NCBI RefSeq assembly: GCF_018860155.1
Contig: NZ_JAHKNI010000008.1
Span: forward strand, 1 to 64,000
Length of the DNA: 64,000 nucleotides
Direction of reading: 5' to 3'
DNA from: Nocardia albiluteola
GTDB lineage: Bacteria; Actinomycetota; Actinomycetes; Mycobacteriales; Mycobacteriaceae
In this document: one piece after another, positions 1 to 8,956 of the stretch
Layout: every line of letters starts with the position of its first letter
Numbering within the stretch: position 1 is the stretch's first letter
The notes under the pieces: generated by a model
The model's database searches: none
What the model was told of the DNA's origin: nothing
The model's input: only the letters and a program-made list of their open reading frames with translations
Program-made: the position numbers and the translations under genes

Positions 1-604
1 GTACGAGCCCGGTGGCTTCTGGGTCCAGGCTGCATATCAACTCGAGATCGTCTGAGTGGCTTGGGTTTGCCGTCGGTGAACTGCTTCGACGCTCAGGGCG
101 GATGACGATCCGATTGCCGTGCAACGGCTCTCATCGCATGCAATTCATCCTACTTGACTGTCACAGTGAGATATTCAGCCCTTGCGCTACTCCCAGGTTG
201 CCCCGCATCATCGACCCGTGAATGACCTTGTCGTCAGCCAACACTCACAAAACACCCGCAAGGAGTTCTGATACTGCCGGGCGGTCGAGACACTGAACTG
301 ACCTTCGGGTGTTGGTGCCGTGTTCTCGTATTCCCCCATGGTGGTCCTAACGCTAATCAACCCGAACCACCCCACAGCCGAAGGGCCGACGCCGGGTGGG
401 CAATGCGTGGGCCCGCCACGGCCATGCCTGGCGCGACCATAGCGGCCACAACGACGGTGAACAAACGCCGCATGCGTGTCCTTAAACCTGTGAACTCTTG
501 TGACCCACACCGAAGCATCGACCCTCAGCCGGGACTGGCTGATCATCGGCGACTGCGGTCGCATTCGGCTAGCGAACCCGCGGCGTATTCTGTGCTGAGC
601 ACCG
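1..604. other. Gene-poor stretch upstream of the PknK-like gene
   Basis: No convincing long gene is present here. Open frames on both strands have compositions that look like chance. The one part that resembles coding DNA is a 38-codon frame at 357-473 on the minus strand, listed separately. The stretch presumably holds the promoter of the kinase gene that starts at 632, but I could not pick out a clear -10/-35 pair. Confidence 0.5.
357..473 (-). CDS. Possible 38-residue secreted peptide or truncated secretory gene
   Basis: The frame starts at ATG and encodes Met-Arg-Arg followed by a run of Leu, Phe, Val and Ala, ending in two Ala-rich segments. That layout is typical of an actinobacterial Sec signal peptide. 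The predicted mature part is only about a dozen residues before a TGA, so this may be the 5' remnant of a longer secreted-protein gene. No clear ribosome binding site or known family was found. The signal-peptide pattern is seen directly; that the gene is real is inference. Confidence 0.3.
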   Translation of the reverse strand: MRRLFTVVVAAMVAPGMAVAGPRIAHPASALRLWGGSG

Positions 605-631
605 GTGATGCAGTGCGAAGTGACTGTCGTT

Positions 632-3600
632 ATGGATTCTGATTTCTTCAAAACTCAACGTGATCTAGGCATAGATCTGGTCACGGAGTTGCGTGCGGTC
701 GGGTTTGTTGACGTTGCCGAGATCGGGCGGGGTGGTTTCGGTGTTGTGTATCGCTGCACCCAACCAGGGCTGGACCGCGTGGTGGCGGTGAAGGTCCTGA
801 CCTGCGAGCTGGAGGAGAATCGAGAGCGTTTCTTTCGTGAGCAGCGGGCGATGGGTCGATTGACCGGGCATCCGAACATCATGGAGGTGCTCGAGGTCGG
901 CGAAACCGCCACCGGCCAACCGTACCTGGTCATGCCGTATCACTGCCAAGGTTCGTTGGACGCACGGATCCGCCGCGATGGCCCGCTGCCGCTGGAGGAG
1001 GTGCTGCATGTGGGGGTGAAGCTCGCGGGTGCGCTGGAAACGGCGCATCATGCAGACATCTTCCACCGTGACGTCAAACCGGCCAACATCCTGCTCACCG
1101 ATTACGGCGAGCCGACGCTGAGCGACTTCGGCATCGCTCATCTGACCGGGGGTTTTCAGACATCCACTGGCACGGTGACCGGCTCCCCGGCGTTCACCGC
1201 ACCCGAGGTCCTCCGCGGGGAGCCGACCAGCGGGGCGTCGGACGTCTACGGGCTCGGTGCGACGTTGTTTTGTGCGCTGACCGGTCACGCCGCCTTCGAG
1301 CGCCGCAGCGGCGAACAAGTCGTGGCCCAGTTTCTGCGCATCAGCGCCCAACCGGTACCCGACCTGCGCGAGCGTGGCATCCCGGAAGACGTCAGTGCCC
1401 TCATCGAGGCCGCGATGTGCCTGGACCCCCAGGACCGCCCCACGGCCGCGCTGTTCGGCGAGCAGTTACAGCTGCTCCAGCTCACGCACGGTTTCGCCGT
1501 CGACCAGATGGCACTGCACGTCGAACAAGGCAGCAGACTAGCGGTGGCGCCCGCCCAGGTGACCGGCATTCCCGCAGCCAGGGGCGTTGGGCGGCGGGAG
1601 GGAACAGGAAACCTGCCGCTGGAGCTGACCAGTTTCGTGGATCGGCGTAGCCAGGTGCTGGAGGCGAAGAACCTGCTGTCGAGGTCGTCTCTGGTGACGC
1701 TGACCGGGATCGGTGGGGTCGGCAAGTCACGGCTCGCGCTGCGGATCGCCCACAAACTGCAGCGAGATTATGCCGACGGCGTCTGGCTGATCGAGCTGGG
1801 TGAGTTGCGCGATCCGTCGTTGTTGGCCGATGTCGTAGCCGCCGCGTTCGGTGTGCGGCAGGTCGGCCGACCGATGCTCGAGGTCCTGATACAACACCTG
1901 TCCACCCGCGAGGTGCTGCTGGTGCTCGACAACTGTGAGCACATGATCGAAGCAGTCGCGAAACTGGTCGAATCGCTGTTGCGTGCGTGCCCGAAGACGC
2001 GGATCCTCACCACCAGCCGCGAGTCCCTGGGTCTGGGTGGGGAAGCCGTGCTTCCGGTGCCACCGCTGAGGTTTCCCGATCCGCGTAGCGGGTCGTCGGT
2101 GCGGGGTGCGGCTGGTTACGAGTCAGTGGCATTGTTCGCCGAGCGTGCCGCCGCGGCGGTGCCGGGCTTTCACCTGGACGAGGACAATCGCAACAGCGTG
2201 GCCAGGATCTGCGCCCGGCTCGATGGGTTGCCCTTGGCGATCGAACTGGCTGCGGCGCGGCTGCGTACCATGCCCCCTGAGCAGATCCTGACACGACTGA
2301 CAGATCGGTTTGCCGTGCTGACGCGCGGGCGGCGGGATGCGCCGACCCGACAGCAAACGCTGGGCTGGTGCATCGGCTGGAGCTACGACCTGTGCACACC
2401 GACCGAACAGCGACTGTGGGGGCGGCTGTCGGTATTCGCAGGAAGCTTCGAACTCGACGCCGCCGAAGATGTCTGCGGCACCGACCTGACCGAGCCGCAA
2501 TTCCTCGATGCGTTGTCGGCTCTGGTGGACAAGTCGATCCTGATTCGGGAAGAGTCCGGCGCTACGGTGCGCTTCAGGGTGCTCGAAACCGTGCAGGAAT
2601 ACGGGAGTCGGAAAATCATCGAGGCCGGCGAGTACACCGATCTTCGTCGCCACCACCGCGACTGGTACGAACGGCTAGCACTCGACGCGGAAGCCGACTG
2701 GGTCAGCCCCCGCCAACTGAATTGGATCATCCGGCTCGAGCGCGAGCTACCTAACTTGCGCAAAGCGCTGGAGTTCAGCATCGCAGACCGCGACGCAGCC
2801 GGCCTACGCACCGCTGCTGCGCTATTCAGCTTTTGGTTTTCGAGTGGGCGGCTCACTGAGGGAATCCGCTGGTGCGAGCGTGGACTGGCCAGTACACGCG
2901 GCGAAGCGACCGACCGCGCCAAAGCCCTGTTCACTATCAGCGCTTTCGCCGCGCAATTGGCAGACATTGCGGCCGCAACCAGTCGCGCAGCCGAGTTGCG
3001 CATCCTCGCCGAGCAGCAGCCAGCCGACCCCAGGATTGGCGCCCTGCTCGCCTACGCAGACGGTACCGCCGCGATCAGCAGTGGCGATCTGGCTCGCGCG
3101 GGCGTCCGGTTGAACGATGCCGTCGAAGGATTCAGTGCCCCCAATGACCTTGCATTCCACTTGAGGGCACTGGTACTACTGGGCTGGAGTCGCGTCCTAC
3201 AGGGGGATATGCCCAGCGGCGTCGCCTGCCTGGAAAAGGTGCTGACTGTTCCGGATGCGCACCGCGACATCGAGATCCGGGCACGGGCACTGCGACCCAT
3301 GGCGCTGGCGGCCTGGCAACAGGGTCAGCACGAACAGGCTGAGCGACACTTGGATGAGGCTCTTCGATTGGTGCGACCGGTGGTCGATCCGCTCGTCGCT
3401 TCGGTGTGTGTGGAGTTACTGGCATGGATGGCCGCCGAGAAGCCTGACGCCCGGCGGGCCGCCGTGCTGTTGGGTGCGGCCTACGGGCTCGGTCACGCGG
3501 TCGGTTCCAGCATCATGTTTCCCCATATGGCTGCCTACCATGAGCAGTGCGAGCAATGCGTGCGTGATGTTCTCGGCAGGCGGGGCTATGAGTCCGGCTA

Positions 3601-3922
3601 TCGGGAGGGCGCTGCGATGAGTTTCCAGACAGCGGTCGACTTCGCGCTGCGGGAGCAGCCTCGAGCCATGGCACAGTCAGATCGTGGCTCGGCGAGCCTG
3701 ACCAAGCGCGAGCGGCAAGTCGCCGACCTCATCGCGGAAGGACTGACCAACAAGGCGATCGCCGCCCGACTGGTGATCTCACAGCGCACAGCAGAAGGAC
3801 ACGTTGAGCACATCCTCACCAAACTGGGATTCACCTCACGAGCACAGATCGCCAGCTGGGCCGCAGAACTCGGTTTTGTAGAGGCCGTTGATCGTTTCGG
3901 CGAGCGCATTGTCGAAACTTGA
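632..3922 (+). CDS. pknK: PknK-like Ser/Thr protein kinase with NB-ARC-type ATPase and LuxR DNA-binding domain
   Basis: This cytoplasmic signalling regulator couples phosphorylation to transcription, and its layout and length (1096 residues) match mycobacterial PknK. The kinase domain spans about residues 28-285. It has a Gly-rich loop GRGGFG at 32-37, the ATP lysine at 54, HRD at 145-147 and DFG at 165-167. An STAND/AfsR-like ATPase follows, with P-loop GIGGVGKS near 359-366 and Walker B VLLVLDN near 415. After that come a helical repeat region and a C-terminal LuxR helix-turn-helix (LTKRERQVADLIAEG). I chose the ATG at 632 over upstream ATGs because it places the kinase domain as in the family. 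The last dozen or so residues are encoded by an antisense insertion-sequence remnant, so the native C-terminus and stop have been replaced. The domains themselves appear intact, and the gene is probably functional. Confidence 0.88.
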   Translation: MDSDFFKTQRDLGIDLVTELRAVGFVDVAEIGRGGFGVVYRCTQPGLDRVVAVKVLTCELEENRERFFREQRAMGRLTGHPNIMEVLEVGETATGQPYLVMPYHCQGSLDARIRRDGPLPLEEVLHVGVKLAGALETAHHADIFHRDVKPANILLTDYGEPTLSDFGIAHLTGGFQTSTGTVTGSPAFTAPEVLRGEPTSGASDVYGLGATLFCALTGHAAFERRSGEQVVAQFLRISAQPVPDLRERGIPEDVSALIEAAMCLDPQDRPTAALFGEQLQLLQLTHGFAVDQMALHVEQGSRLAVAPAQVTGIPAARGVGRREGTGNLPLELTSFVDRRSQVLEAKNLLSRSSLVTLTGIGGVGKSRLALRIAHKLQRDYADGVWLIELGELRDPSLLADVVAAAFGVRQVGRPMLEVLIQHLSTREVLLVLDNCEHMIEAVAKLVESLLRACPKTRILTTSRESLGLGGEAVLPVPPLRFPDPRSGSSVRGAAGYESVALFAERAAAAVPGFHLDEDNRNSVARICARLDGLPLAIELAAARLRTMPPEQILTRLTDRFAVLTRGRRDAPTRQQTLGWCIGWSYDLCTPTEQRLWGRLSVFAGSFELDAAEDVCGTDLTEPQFLDALSALVDKSILIREESGATVRFRVLETVQEYGSRKIIEAGEYTDLRRHHRDWYERLALDAEADWVSPRQLNWIIRLERELPNLRKALEFSIADRDAAGLRTAAALFSFWFSSGRLTEGIRWCERGLASTRGEATDRAKALFTISAFAAQLADIAAATSRAAELRILAEQQPADPRIGALLAYADGTAAISSGDLARAGVRLNDAVEGFSAPNDLAFHLRALVLLGWSRVLQGDMPSGVACLEKVLTVPDAHRDIEIRARALRPMALAAWQQGQHEQAERHLDEALRLVRPVVDPLVASVCVELLAWMAAEKPDARRAAVLLGAAYGLGHAVGSSIMFPHMAAYHEQCEQCVRDVLGRRGYESGYREGAAMSFQTAVDFALREQPRAMAQSDRGSASLTKRERQVADLIAEGLTNKAIAARLVISQRTAEGHVEHILTKLGFTSRAQIASWAAELGFVEAVDRFGERIVET

Positions 3923-4280
3923 TCCCACAGCACCGACACTCGGCTGGATGCCGGCTTCGGCCAGACGCTCGGTAAGGGCGATCGAGGTACATTGAGATCC
4001 TCTATCAGTATGGTGGACAACATCTTTCACTTTCCAACTGGCTCGTTCACGAGTCCAGATGGCTTGCTCGATCGCGTCGAGGACCAAGCCCGCGGTCATC
4101 GACGTCGAGGTACGCCAGCCAAGGATGCGACGGGCGTAGGCGTCGATGACGAACGCGGCATACGCCCAGCCGGACCACGCTGGGTGTTCCGTCACGAACT
4201 CCCGCATCGATCAGCGCCTGGGCCTTCCACCGGAACAGTGTGGCCGGCGAAATGCCTGTCTCCGAGGCGAGCTGGGTGTA
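3869..4280 (-). pseudogene. IS3-family transposase remnant (OrfA tail plus OrfB catalytic core)
   Basis: On the minus strand, 3869-4207 reads as the integrase core of an IS3-type OrfB. It contains FVIDAYARRILGWR, the DDE-region motif VVHHTDRGSQ and FDNALAETINGLYKTE. Upstream, in a different frame at about 4208-4280, is an OrfA-like helix-turn-helix segment (LASETGISPATLFRWKAQAL). The stretch between the OrfA and OrfB motifs, the OrfA start and the OrfB C-terminus are all missing, so the element is dead. No terminal inverted repeats were found. Its left edge lies inside the 3' end of the PknK-like gene and its right edge abuts the end of zwf, so it marks the junction between two formerly separate loci. 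Confidence 0.88.
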
Positions 4281-5699
4281 TCAATCTCGCACATGCCCGG
4301 CCCCCGGTAGCCATGGCTGTTGCCAACTCCGATGGCCGCGCAGCAGCGAGTGCGCCGCCTCGGGCCCCCACGAGCCGGGCTCGTAGGGGTGAATCTCGCC
4401 GGGGCTGTCGAGTAGCGGCTGCACGATCCGCCACGTTTCTTCGATGCTGTCTTCTCGGGCGAAGAGCCGGCGATCGCCGATCAGCCCACCCTGCAACAGC
4501 CGCTCATAGGGCCGGATCGGTTCGCCGAGATCCTGTGCGAGCGAGGAATCCAGGTGTACGTCTCGCCAGCGGGCACCGCCTCGCGTATCGAGTGCGGCCA
4601 ACTGCAACCGCATCCCCGGATCAGGGTCGATGCGCAGCACGATCTGGTTCGGCTCCACCGCCCCGCGGTTCGGCATGAAGGCCAACGCCGGCGTGCGCCG
4701 CAGAAACAGCCGGACCTCGGTCACCTTCTCGGGTAGCGCCTTGCCGGCCCGCAGGAAGATCGGCACCCCGGCCCAGCGCCAGTTCTCGATCTCCATGCGC
4801 AGCGCCACGAACGTCTCGGTTCGCGACCCCTTCGACACCCCGGGGATATCGGTGTAACCGCGATACTGACCACGTACGTAATGCGCCGGATCCAGTGCGG
4901 GCATCGCACGGAACACCTCGGCCTTCTTATCGTTGATGTCGTCGTCGCCCGGGCCGACCGGCGGCTCCATGGCGACCAGGGCCAGCACCTGAAGTAGGTG
5001 GTTCTGCACGACATCACGTAACGCGCCCACAGCGTCATAGAACTTGCCGCGGTCCTCGACCCCGAAGTCCTCGGCCATGGTGATGTGCAGCTCGGAGACG
5101 CTTCGGCGATTCCACAGTTCAGCGATCGCCAGGTTGGCGAACCGTAGGTACTCCAGCTCGACGACCGGTTGCTTGCCCAGGAAGTGATCCACTCGCAGGA
5201 TCTGATCTTCTCGCAGCACCACGTGCAGCTGGGCGTTGAGTTCGCGCGCGGAGGCCAGGTCGTGGCCGAATGGCTTCTCCAGCGCGACGCGCGACCGCTC
5301 CAACAGGCCGGCCCGGCCCAGGTTCTCGACAATGGGCGCGAACAGCGACGGCGGCATCTCCAGGTAGAACAGGGGGTTTCGGTCGGTGCCGATGCGTTCG
5401 GCCAGCGACGCGTAGAGCGCACTGCCGGTGACGTCACCATGCAGGTAGGACAAACGGCCCGCCAGCCGGTCGAACACGGCGTCGTCGATTGATTCGCCCG
5501 ACTCGCTGATCGCGTCACGGGCTCGGGCGATCAACGCCTCGAGCGTGATGTCGCGACCGGCCACACCCAGAATCGGGCAGTCCAACGCATTGCGGCGCTC
5601 CAGCCGGTACAGCGCGCGAAACGTCATCTTGCGGGCAAGATCGCCGGTAATTCCGAAGATCACCAGTAGATCTGACGGGCTACTATCACGGTTGTTCAC
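4281..5699 (-). CDS. zwf: Glucose-6-phosphate 1-dehydrogenase
   Basis: This enzyme oxidises glucose 6-phosphate to 6-phosphogluconolactone with NAD(P)+, the first step of the oxidative pentose-phosphate pathway, in the cytosol. The N-terminal nucleotide-binding motif GITGDLA is at residues 16-22 and the substrate-site motif RVDHFLGK is near residue 170. At 472 residues the length is close to the family norm. I chose the GTG at 5699 because GGAGG sits about 8 bases upstream; the ATG at 5726 has no comparable site. The last residues run up to the IS3 remnant and may not be the original C-terminus. It is the last gene of a tkt-tal-gnd-zwf order in which tal and gnd have been destroyed. No opcA follows it. 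Confidence 0.93.
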   Translation of the reverse strand: MNNRDSSPSDLLVIFGITGDLARKMTFRALYRLERRNALDCPILGVAGRDITLEALIARARDAISESGESIDDAVFDRLAGRLSYLHGDVTGSALYASLAERIGTDRNPLFYLEMPPSLFAPIVENLGRAGLLERSRVALEKPFGHDLASARELNAQLHVVLREDQILRVDHFLGKQPVVELEYLRFANLAIAELWNRRSVSELHITMAEDFGVEDRGKFYDAVGALRDVVQNHLLQVLALVAMEPPVGPGDDDINDKKAEVFRAMPALDPAHYVRGQYRGYTDIPGVSKGSRTETFVALRMEIENWRWAGVPIFLRAGKALPEKVTEVRLFLRRTPALAFMPNRGAVEPNQIVLRIDPDPGMRLQLAALDTRGGARWRDVHLDSSLAQDLGEPIRPYERLLQGGLIGDRRLFAREDSIEETWRIVQPLLDSPGEIHPYEPGSWGPEAAHSLLRGHRSWQQPWLPGAGHVRD

Positions 5700-5732
5700 T
5701 GCCTGACCTCCATAGAAGTCGCCCAACCAGGT

Positions 5733-5810
5733 CTACTGCTTCTCGGCGTGACCGCCGAATTCGCTGCGCATCCTTAGCCCTCGGGCCTTATGCAACAACA
5801 GAATCGACAC
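5733..5810 (-). pseudogene. gnd: 3' remnant of 6-phosphogluconate dehydrogenase (gnd)
   Basis: Just upstream of zwf, in the same direction, the last codons before a TAG read MRSEFGGHAEKQ. This matches the C-terminal signature of the short decarboxylating 6-phosphogluconate dehydrogenases (a Met-Arg, a Phe-Gly-Gly-His and an acidic/Lys end). The other roughly 290 residues of the enzyme are absent. A GTG with a purine-rich site at about 5815 precedes the frame, but I read this as chance. Its position between tal and zwf fits the common order of these genes. Identification rests on about a dozen residues and on context. Confidence 0.5.
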
Positions 5811-5885
5811 GTCTATCTCCCTTCTCGGCGCGGTCCGAATCGGCCGTTCAGGTCACCGCGGACGTCTGCGCCTCGATTCGGCCCA

Positions 5886-6140
5886 TCAGCTCGTGTCCTC
5901 GATTGCCAGCTCGAAAAACAGCTGCTCAGCCGAGAGTCCCTGGCCAGCCTTGGACCGGATGGCGTCGTCGTAGTAGCCCGATCCGATGGCCTTGTCGTAG
6001 ATGGAGGGGTTGGAGGTCAGTCCGGTCACGGAGTAGGAGTCGATGTATCTCTGGATGGTGCCGTCGTCGAGCATGCCGCGGGTGATGTTGTCGAGCCAAA
6101 GGCTCTGTCCCCGCTCGTGCAGGATCTCGGTGGCTTTCAT
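5886..6140 (-). pseudogene. tal: Transaldolase, 3'-truncated
   Basis: The frame begins with a good ribosome binding site (AAGGAG) and encodes the N-terminus of a transaldolase, including SLWLDNITRGML and TGLTSNPSIYDKAI. It stops after 84 residues, right after the segment FFELAIED, whereas transaldolases of this type have about 360-370 residues. The Schiff-base lysine region is missing, so the product cannot be active. The break lies about 110 bases from the gnd remnant, consistent with one deletion that removed the 3' part of tal and nearly all of gnd. The gene follows tkt by 51 bases. Confidence 0.85.
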
Positions 6141-6191
6141 TTGGTTCTCCTTCCCCAGGTTCCACGTCGGCTCGCGACACGGTCGTCGCGG

Positions 6192-8258
6192 CTATGCCCG
6201 GCGGGCGGCGGCCACGCGATCGCGCGCGACGTCGGCGACCCGGTCCGGGGTGAAACCGAACTTCTCGAGCAGTTGCTTCAGCGGCGCCGACGCCCCGAAG
6301 GTGTGCATCCCTATCACCGCGCCGCCGTCACCGACATAACGGTCCCAGCCCAGCGTCGATGCCTGCTCCACCGCGACGCGTGCCTTCACCGATGGCGGGA
6401 GTACCTCGTCGCGGTACTGCTGGGACTGGCGGTCGAAAAGCTCCCAGCAGGGCATGCTCACAACCCGTGCCCCGACGCCATCAGCCTGTAGCTCCTGCCG
6501 GGCAGCCAGCGCCAAGTGCACCTCCGAGCCGGTCGCAAGCAGGATGACGTCCGGTGTCGCGGTGTCGGCTTCGGCCAACACGTAGCCGCCTTTGGCCACT
6601 CCCGTCGCGGGCGCGAAAACGCTCCGGTCCAGTGTGGGCAGCGCCTGGCGGGAGAGGATCAGCGCGGCGGGCTCGTGCCGCAGAGCGGTCACGATGCGCC
6701 ACGTCTCGACGACCTCGTTCGCATCGGCCGGGCGGAACACCAGCAGGCCTGGTACGGCGCGCAGCGACACCAACTGCTCCACCGGCTGGTGCGTGGGTCC
6801 ATCCTGTCCGACGCCGATCGAGTCGTGGGTCAGAATGTGCAGGACCGGGATCTCCATCAGCGCCGAGAGCCGAATGGCCCCGCGGGCATAGTCGGAGAAG
6901 ATCAGAAAACCCGACCAGAACGGGCGCAGCTTAGTGAGCGCCATCCCGCTCGCGACCGCCGCGGCAGCGTGCTCGCGGACCCCGAAGTGCAGATTCCGGC
7001 CCTGCTGCCCGGGCTGGAAGTCACCCGCACCGTCGGTGAGCCTGGTCTTGGTGCTTGGCGACAAGTCCGCCGAACCGCCGATCAGCCAGGGCACTGCACG
7101 GGCCACAGCGTTCAGCACCCGCCCGGACGACTCACGGGTAGCGATCCCGGTGGCGTCGGGCGGGAACGTGGGCAGCGCCTTCTCCCACCCGTCGGGCAGA
7201 TCACGCCGCTGGATGCGCTCAACCTCATCGGCCAGACCAGGAAACACCGTCCGGTAGCGCTCGAGCATGGCCTGCCATGCCTCCCGGGCCGCCCTCCCGC
7301 GCGCGCCGATTCCCGAGGAGAAGCAGTCATAGACACCATCTGGGATGTAGAAATCGGCATCCTCGGGCAGCCCGAGGAACCGCTTCGTGGCTCGGACACC
7401 CTCGACCCCGAACGGTTTGCCGTGCGCCGCGGGCGAGTCCTCGACCGGCGAGCCGTACCCGATGTGACTGTGCACGACGATCATGGTCGGCCGCTGTTCC
7501 TCGGCCTTGAACGTGTGCAATGCCCGTTCGATCGAATCGGTGTCGTTGGCATCGGCAACCGTGGTCACGTTCCAGCCGTAGGCCAGGAAGCGTTCCGCCA
7601 CGTCCTCGGTGAACGTGATGTCGGTGTGGCCCTCGATCGTGACGCGGTTGGAGTCATAAATCCAACACAGGTTCGTAAGCTGCAGGTGACCAGCCAGGGA
7701 AGCGGCCTCAGCGCCGATGCCCTCCATCAGGTCGCCATCCCCGGCCAGGGCGTAGACGTCGAAGTCAAACAACGTCATCTCGTCGCGGTTGTACCGCCCG
7801 GCCAACCAGCGCCCGGCGACCGCCATGCCCACCGAGGTCGCCACCCCCTGACCCAACGGCCCGGTGGTCGTCTCCACACCGCTCGTCAAGTGGTACTCGG
7901 GATGGCCCGGGCAGTGGGAGCCGAGCTGCCGGAAAGTCTTCAGATCCTCGAGAGTGACCGCGGCCCGGCCGAGCACCTCGTAGTCGGGGTCCACCGCCTT
8001 GACACCGCTGAGGTGCAGCAACGACCACAACAGGGCCGAGGCATGACCCTCCGACAACACGAACCGGTCCCGGTTCGGCCAGATCGGATCGCCGGGGTCG
8101 AAACGCAGGAAGCGCTGCCACAGCGTGTAGGCGACCGGGGCGATGCCCATCGGCGTCCCCGGGTGGCCCGAGTTCGCGCGCTGGATCTCGTCCATGCACA
8201 ACGCCCGGATTGTATTGATCGCGACGGTGTCCGCGTCGTATGTCGTCGTGGTGTTCAC
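6192..8258 (-). CDS. tkt: Transketolase
   Basis: This thiamine-diphosphate enzyme moves two-carbon units between sugar phosphates in the non-oxidative pentose-phosphate pathway. The N-terminal region has the SGHPGTPMG motif. The TPP/Mg-binding motif GDGDLMEG is followed by an Asn (YDSNRVTIEG), and a typical pyrimidine-domain segment (HDSIGVGQDGPTHQPVEQL) lies in the second half. At 688 residues it is full length. I prefer the GTG at 8258 (VNTTTTYDADTVA), preceded by GGAGC, to the upstream ATG at 8327, because the extra 23 residues look non-coding. It is the first gene of the decayed tkt-tal-gnd-zwf set, so this copy is probably a paralogue of a core transketolase encoded elsewhere. Confidence 0.94.
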   Translation of the reverse strand: MNTTTTYDADTVAINTIRALCMDEIQRANSGHPGTPMGIAPVAYTLWQRFLRFDPGDPIWPNRDRFVLSEGHASALLWSLLHLSGVKAVDPDYEVLGRAAVTLEDLKTFRQLGSHCPGHPEYHLTSGVETTTGPLGQGVATSVGMAVAGRWLAGRYNRDEMTLFDFDVYALAGDGDLMEGIGAEAASLAGHLQLTNLCWIYDSNRVTIEGHTDITFTEDVAERFLAYGWNVTTVADANDTDSIERALHTFKAEEQRPTMIVVHSHIGYGSPVEDSPAAHGKPFGVEGVRATKRFLGLPEDADFYIPDGVYDCFSSGIGARGRAAREAWQAMLERYRTVFPGLADEVERIQRRDLPDGWEKALPTFPPDATGIATRESSGRVLNAVARAVPWLIGGSADLSPSTKTRLTDGAGDFQPGQQGRNLHFGVREHAAAAVASGMALTKLRPFWSGFLIFSDYARGAIRLSALMEIPVLHILTHDSIGVGQDGPTHQPVEQLVSLRAVPGLLVFRPADANEVVETWRIVTALRHEPAALILSRQALPTLDRSVFAPATGVAKGGYVLAEADTATPDVILLATGSEVHLALAARQELQADGVGARVVSMPCWELFDRQSQQYRDEVLPPSVKARVAVEQASTLGWDRYVGDGGAVIGMHTFGASAPLKQLLEKFGFTPDRVADVARDRVAAARRA

Positions 8259-8381
8259 TTCAGCTCCGTTACCGCAATGTGGGGATGGGTTTGGATGAAT
8301 ACACCGTCTGCCCCTCGGCAGCGCCAACTACAGCAATTTAGTTGCGCGCGCACGGACTCCGCCGTCCAATTTTCGACCGCA

Positions 8382-8711
8382 TCATGGTACGACTGCTGTA
8401 GCTTGCACCTTCACCAGCTCAGCTGCAATGCGGCCGGAGCGCCCGCACTGCCTTGATACGCCTACCGTCATATCGAGGCTGCGCCAGCCGGGCCGACCCA
8501 TGCGATCATTATCCGCCACCAGCACGGACACAACAAGATGGCCACCGCCGTTCTCATGCAACACTTCCCTCGCTAAAATCCGGGTATCGCCTTCCGCATC
8601 CGTTTCGGACGCGTGGCAAAGATTCGTCGCACGAACCGCGTTCAAGTGGGTATCGAAGAACTCGCTGATCGGTAACGGGGTGGAATTGAATTTATCGTTT
8701 TCCAGGCTCAT
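8382..8711 (-). CDS. Hypothetical protein, 109 residues
   Basis: I do not recognise the product. The frame lies upstream of tkt and runs in the same direction. It has a plausible composition, with a central segment that looks structured (HENGGGHLVVSVLVADND) and no signal peptide or membrane segment. The local sequence is less GC-rich and uses more A/T-ending codons than its neighbours, which suggests foreign origin or decay. No strong ribosome binding site precedes the ATG. The opposite strand is also open, so coding status is uncertain. Confidence 0.4.
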   Translation of the reverse strand: MSLENDKFNSTPLPISEFFDTHLNAVRATNLCHASETDAEGDTRILAREVLHENGGGHLVVSVLVADNDRMGRPGWRSLDMTVGVSRQCGRSGRIAAELVKVQATAVVP

Positions 8712-8956
8712 TATGACAAGAACATGCGAGTGATCTCACCACACCAATTCTTTACCTGTCCGATTGGGCGGGCAGCCATCGGCGGTCACCACCTGCCCGT
8801 CACCGCAGATCCCGGCCACATCCAGCTTCGCGAAGGCGTTGACCACCTCAGCGGAAGCTTTGTGGATCTTTCCATCATCGGCGGAGTGTGAACCGCACCC
8901 GTTATCGGGCATCTGGAGGGGGCTGTCCCGGCTGGCCAACGTGCAGGAGGTCCGTG

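Noticed and set aside
5790..6491. Plus-strand frame of 233 codons across tal and the end of tkt
   Set aside because: It is antisense to recognisable transaldolase and transketolase sequence and has no ribosome binding site.
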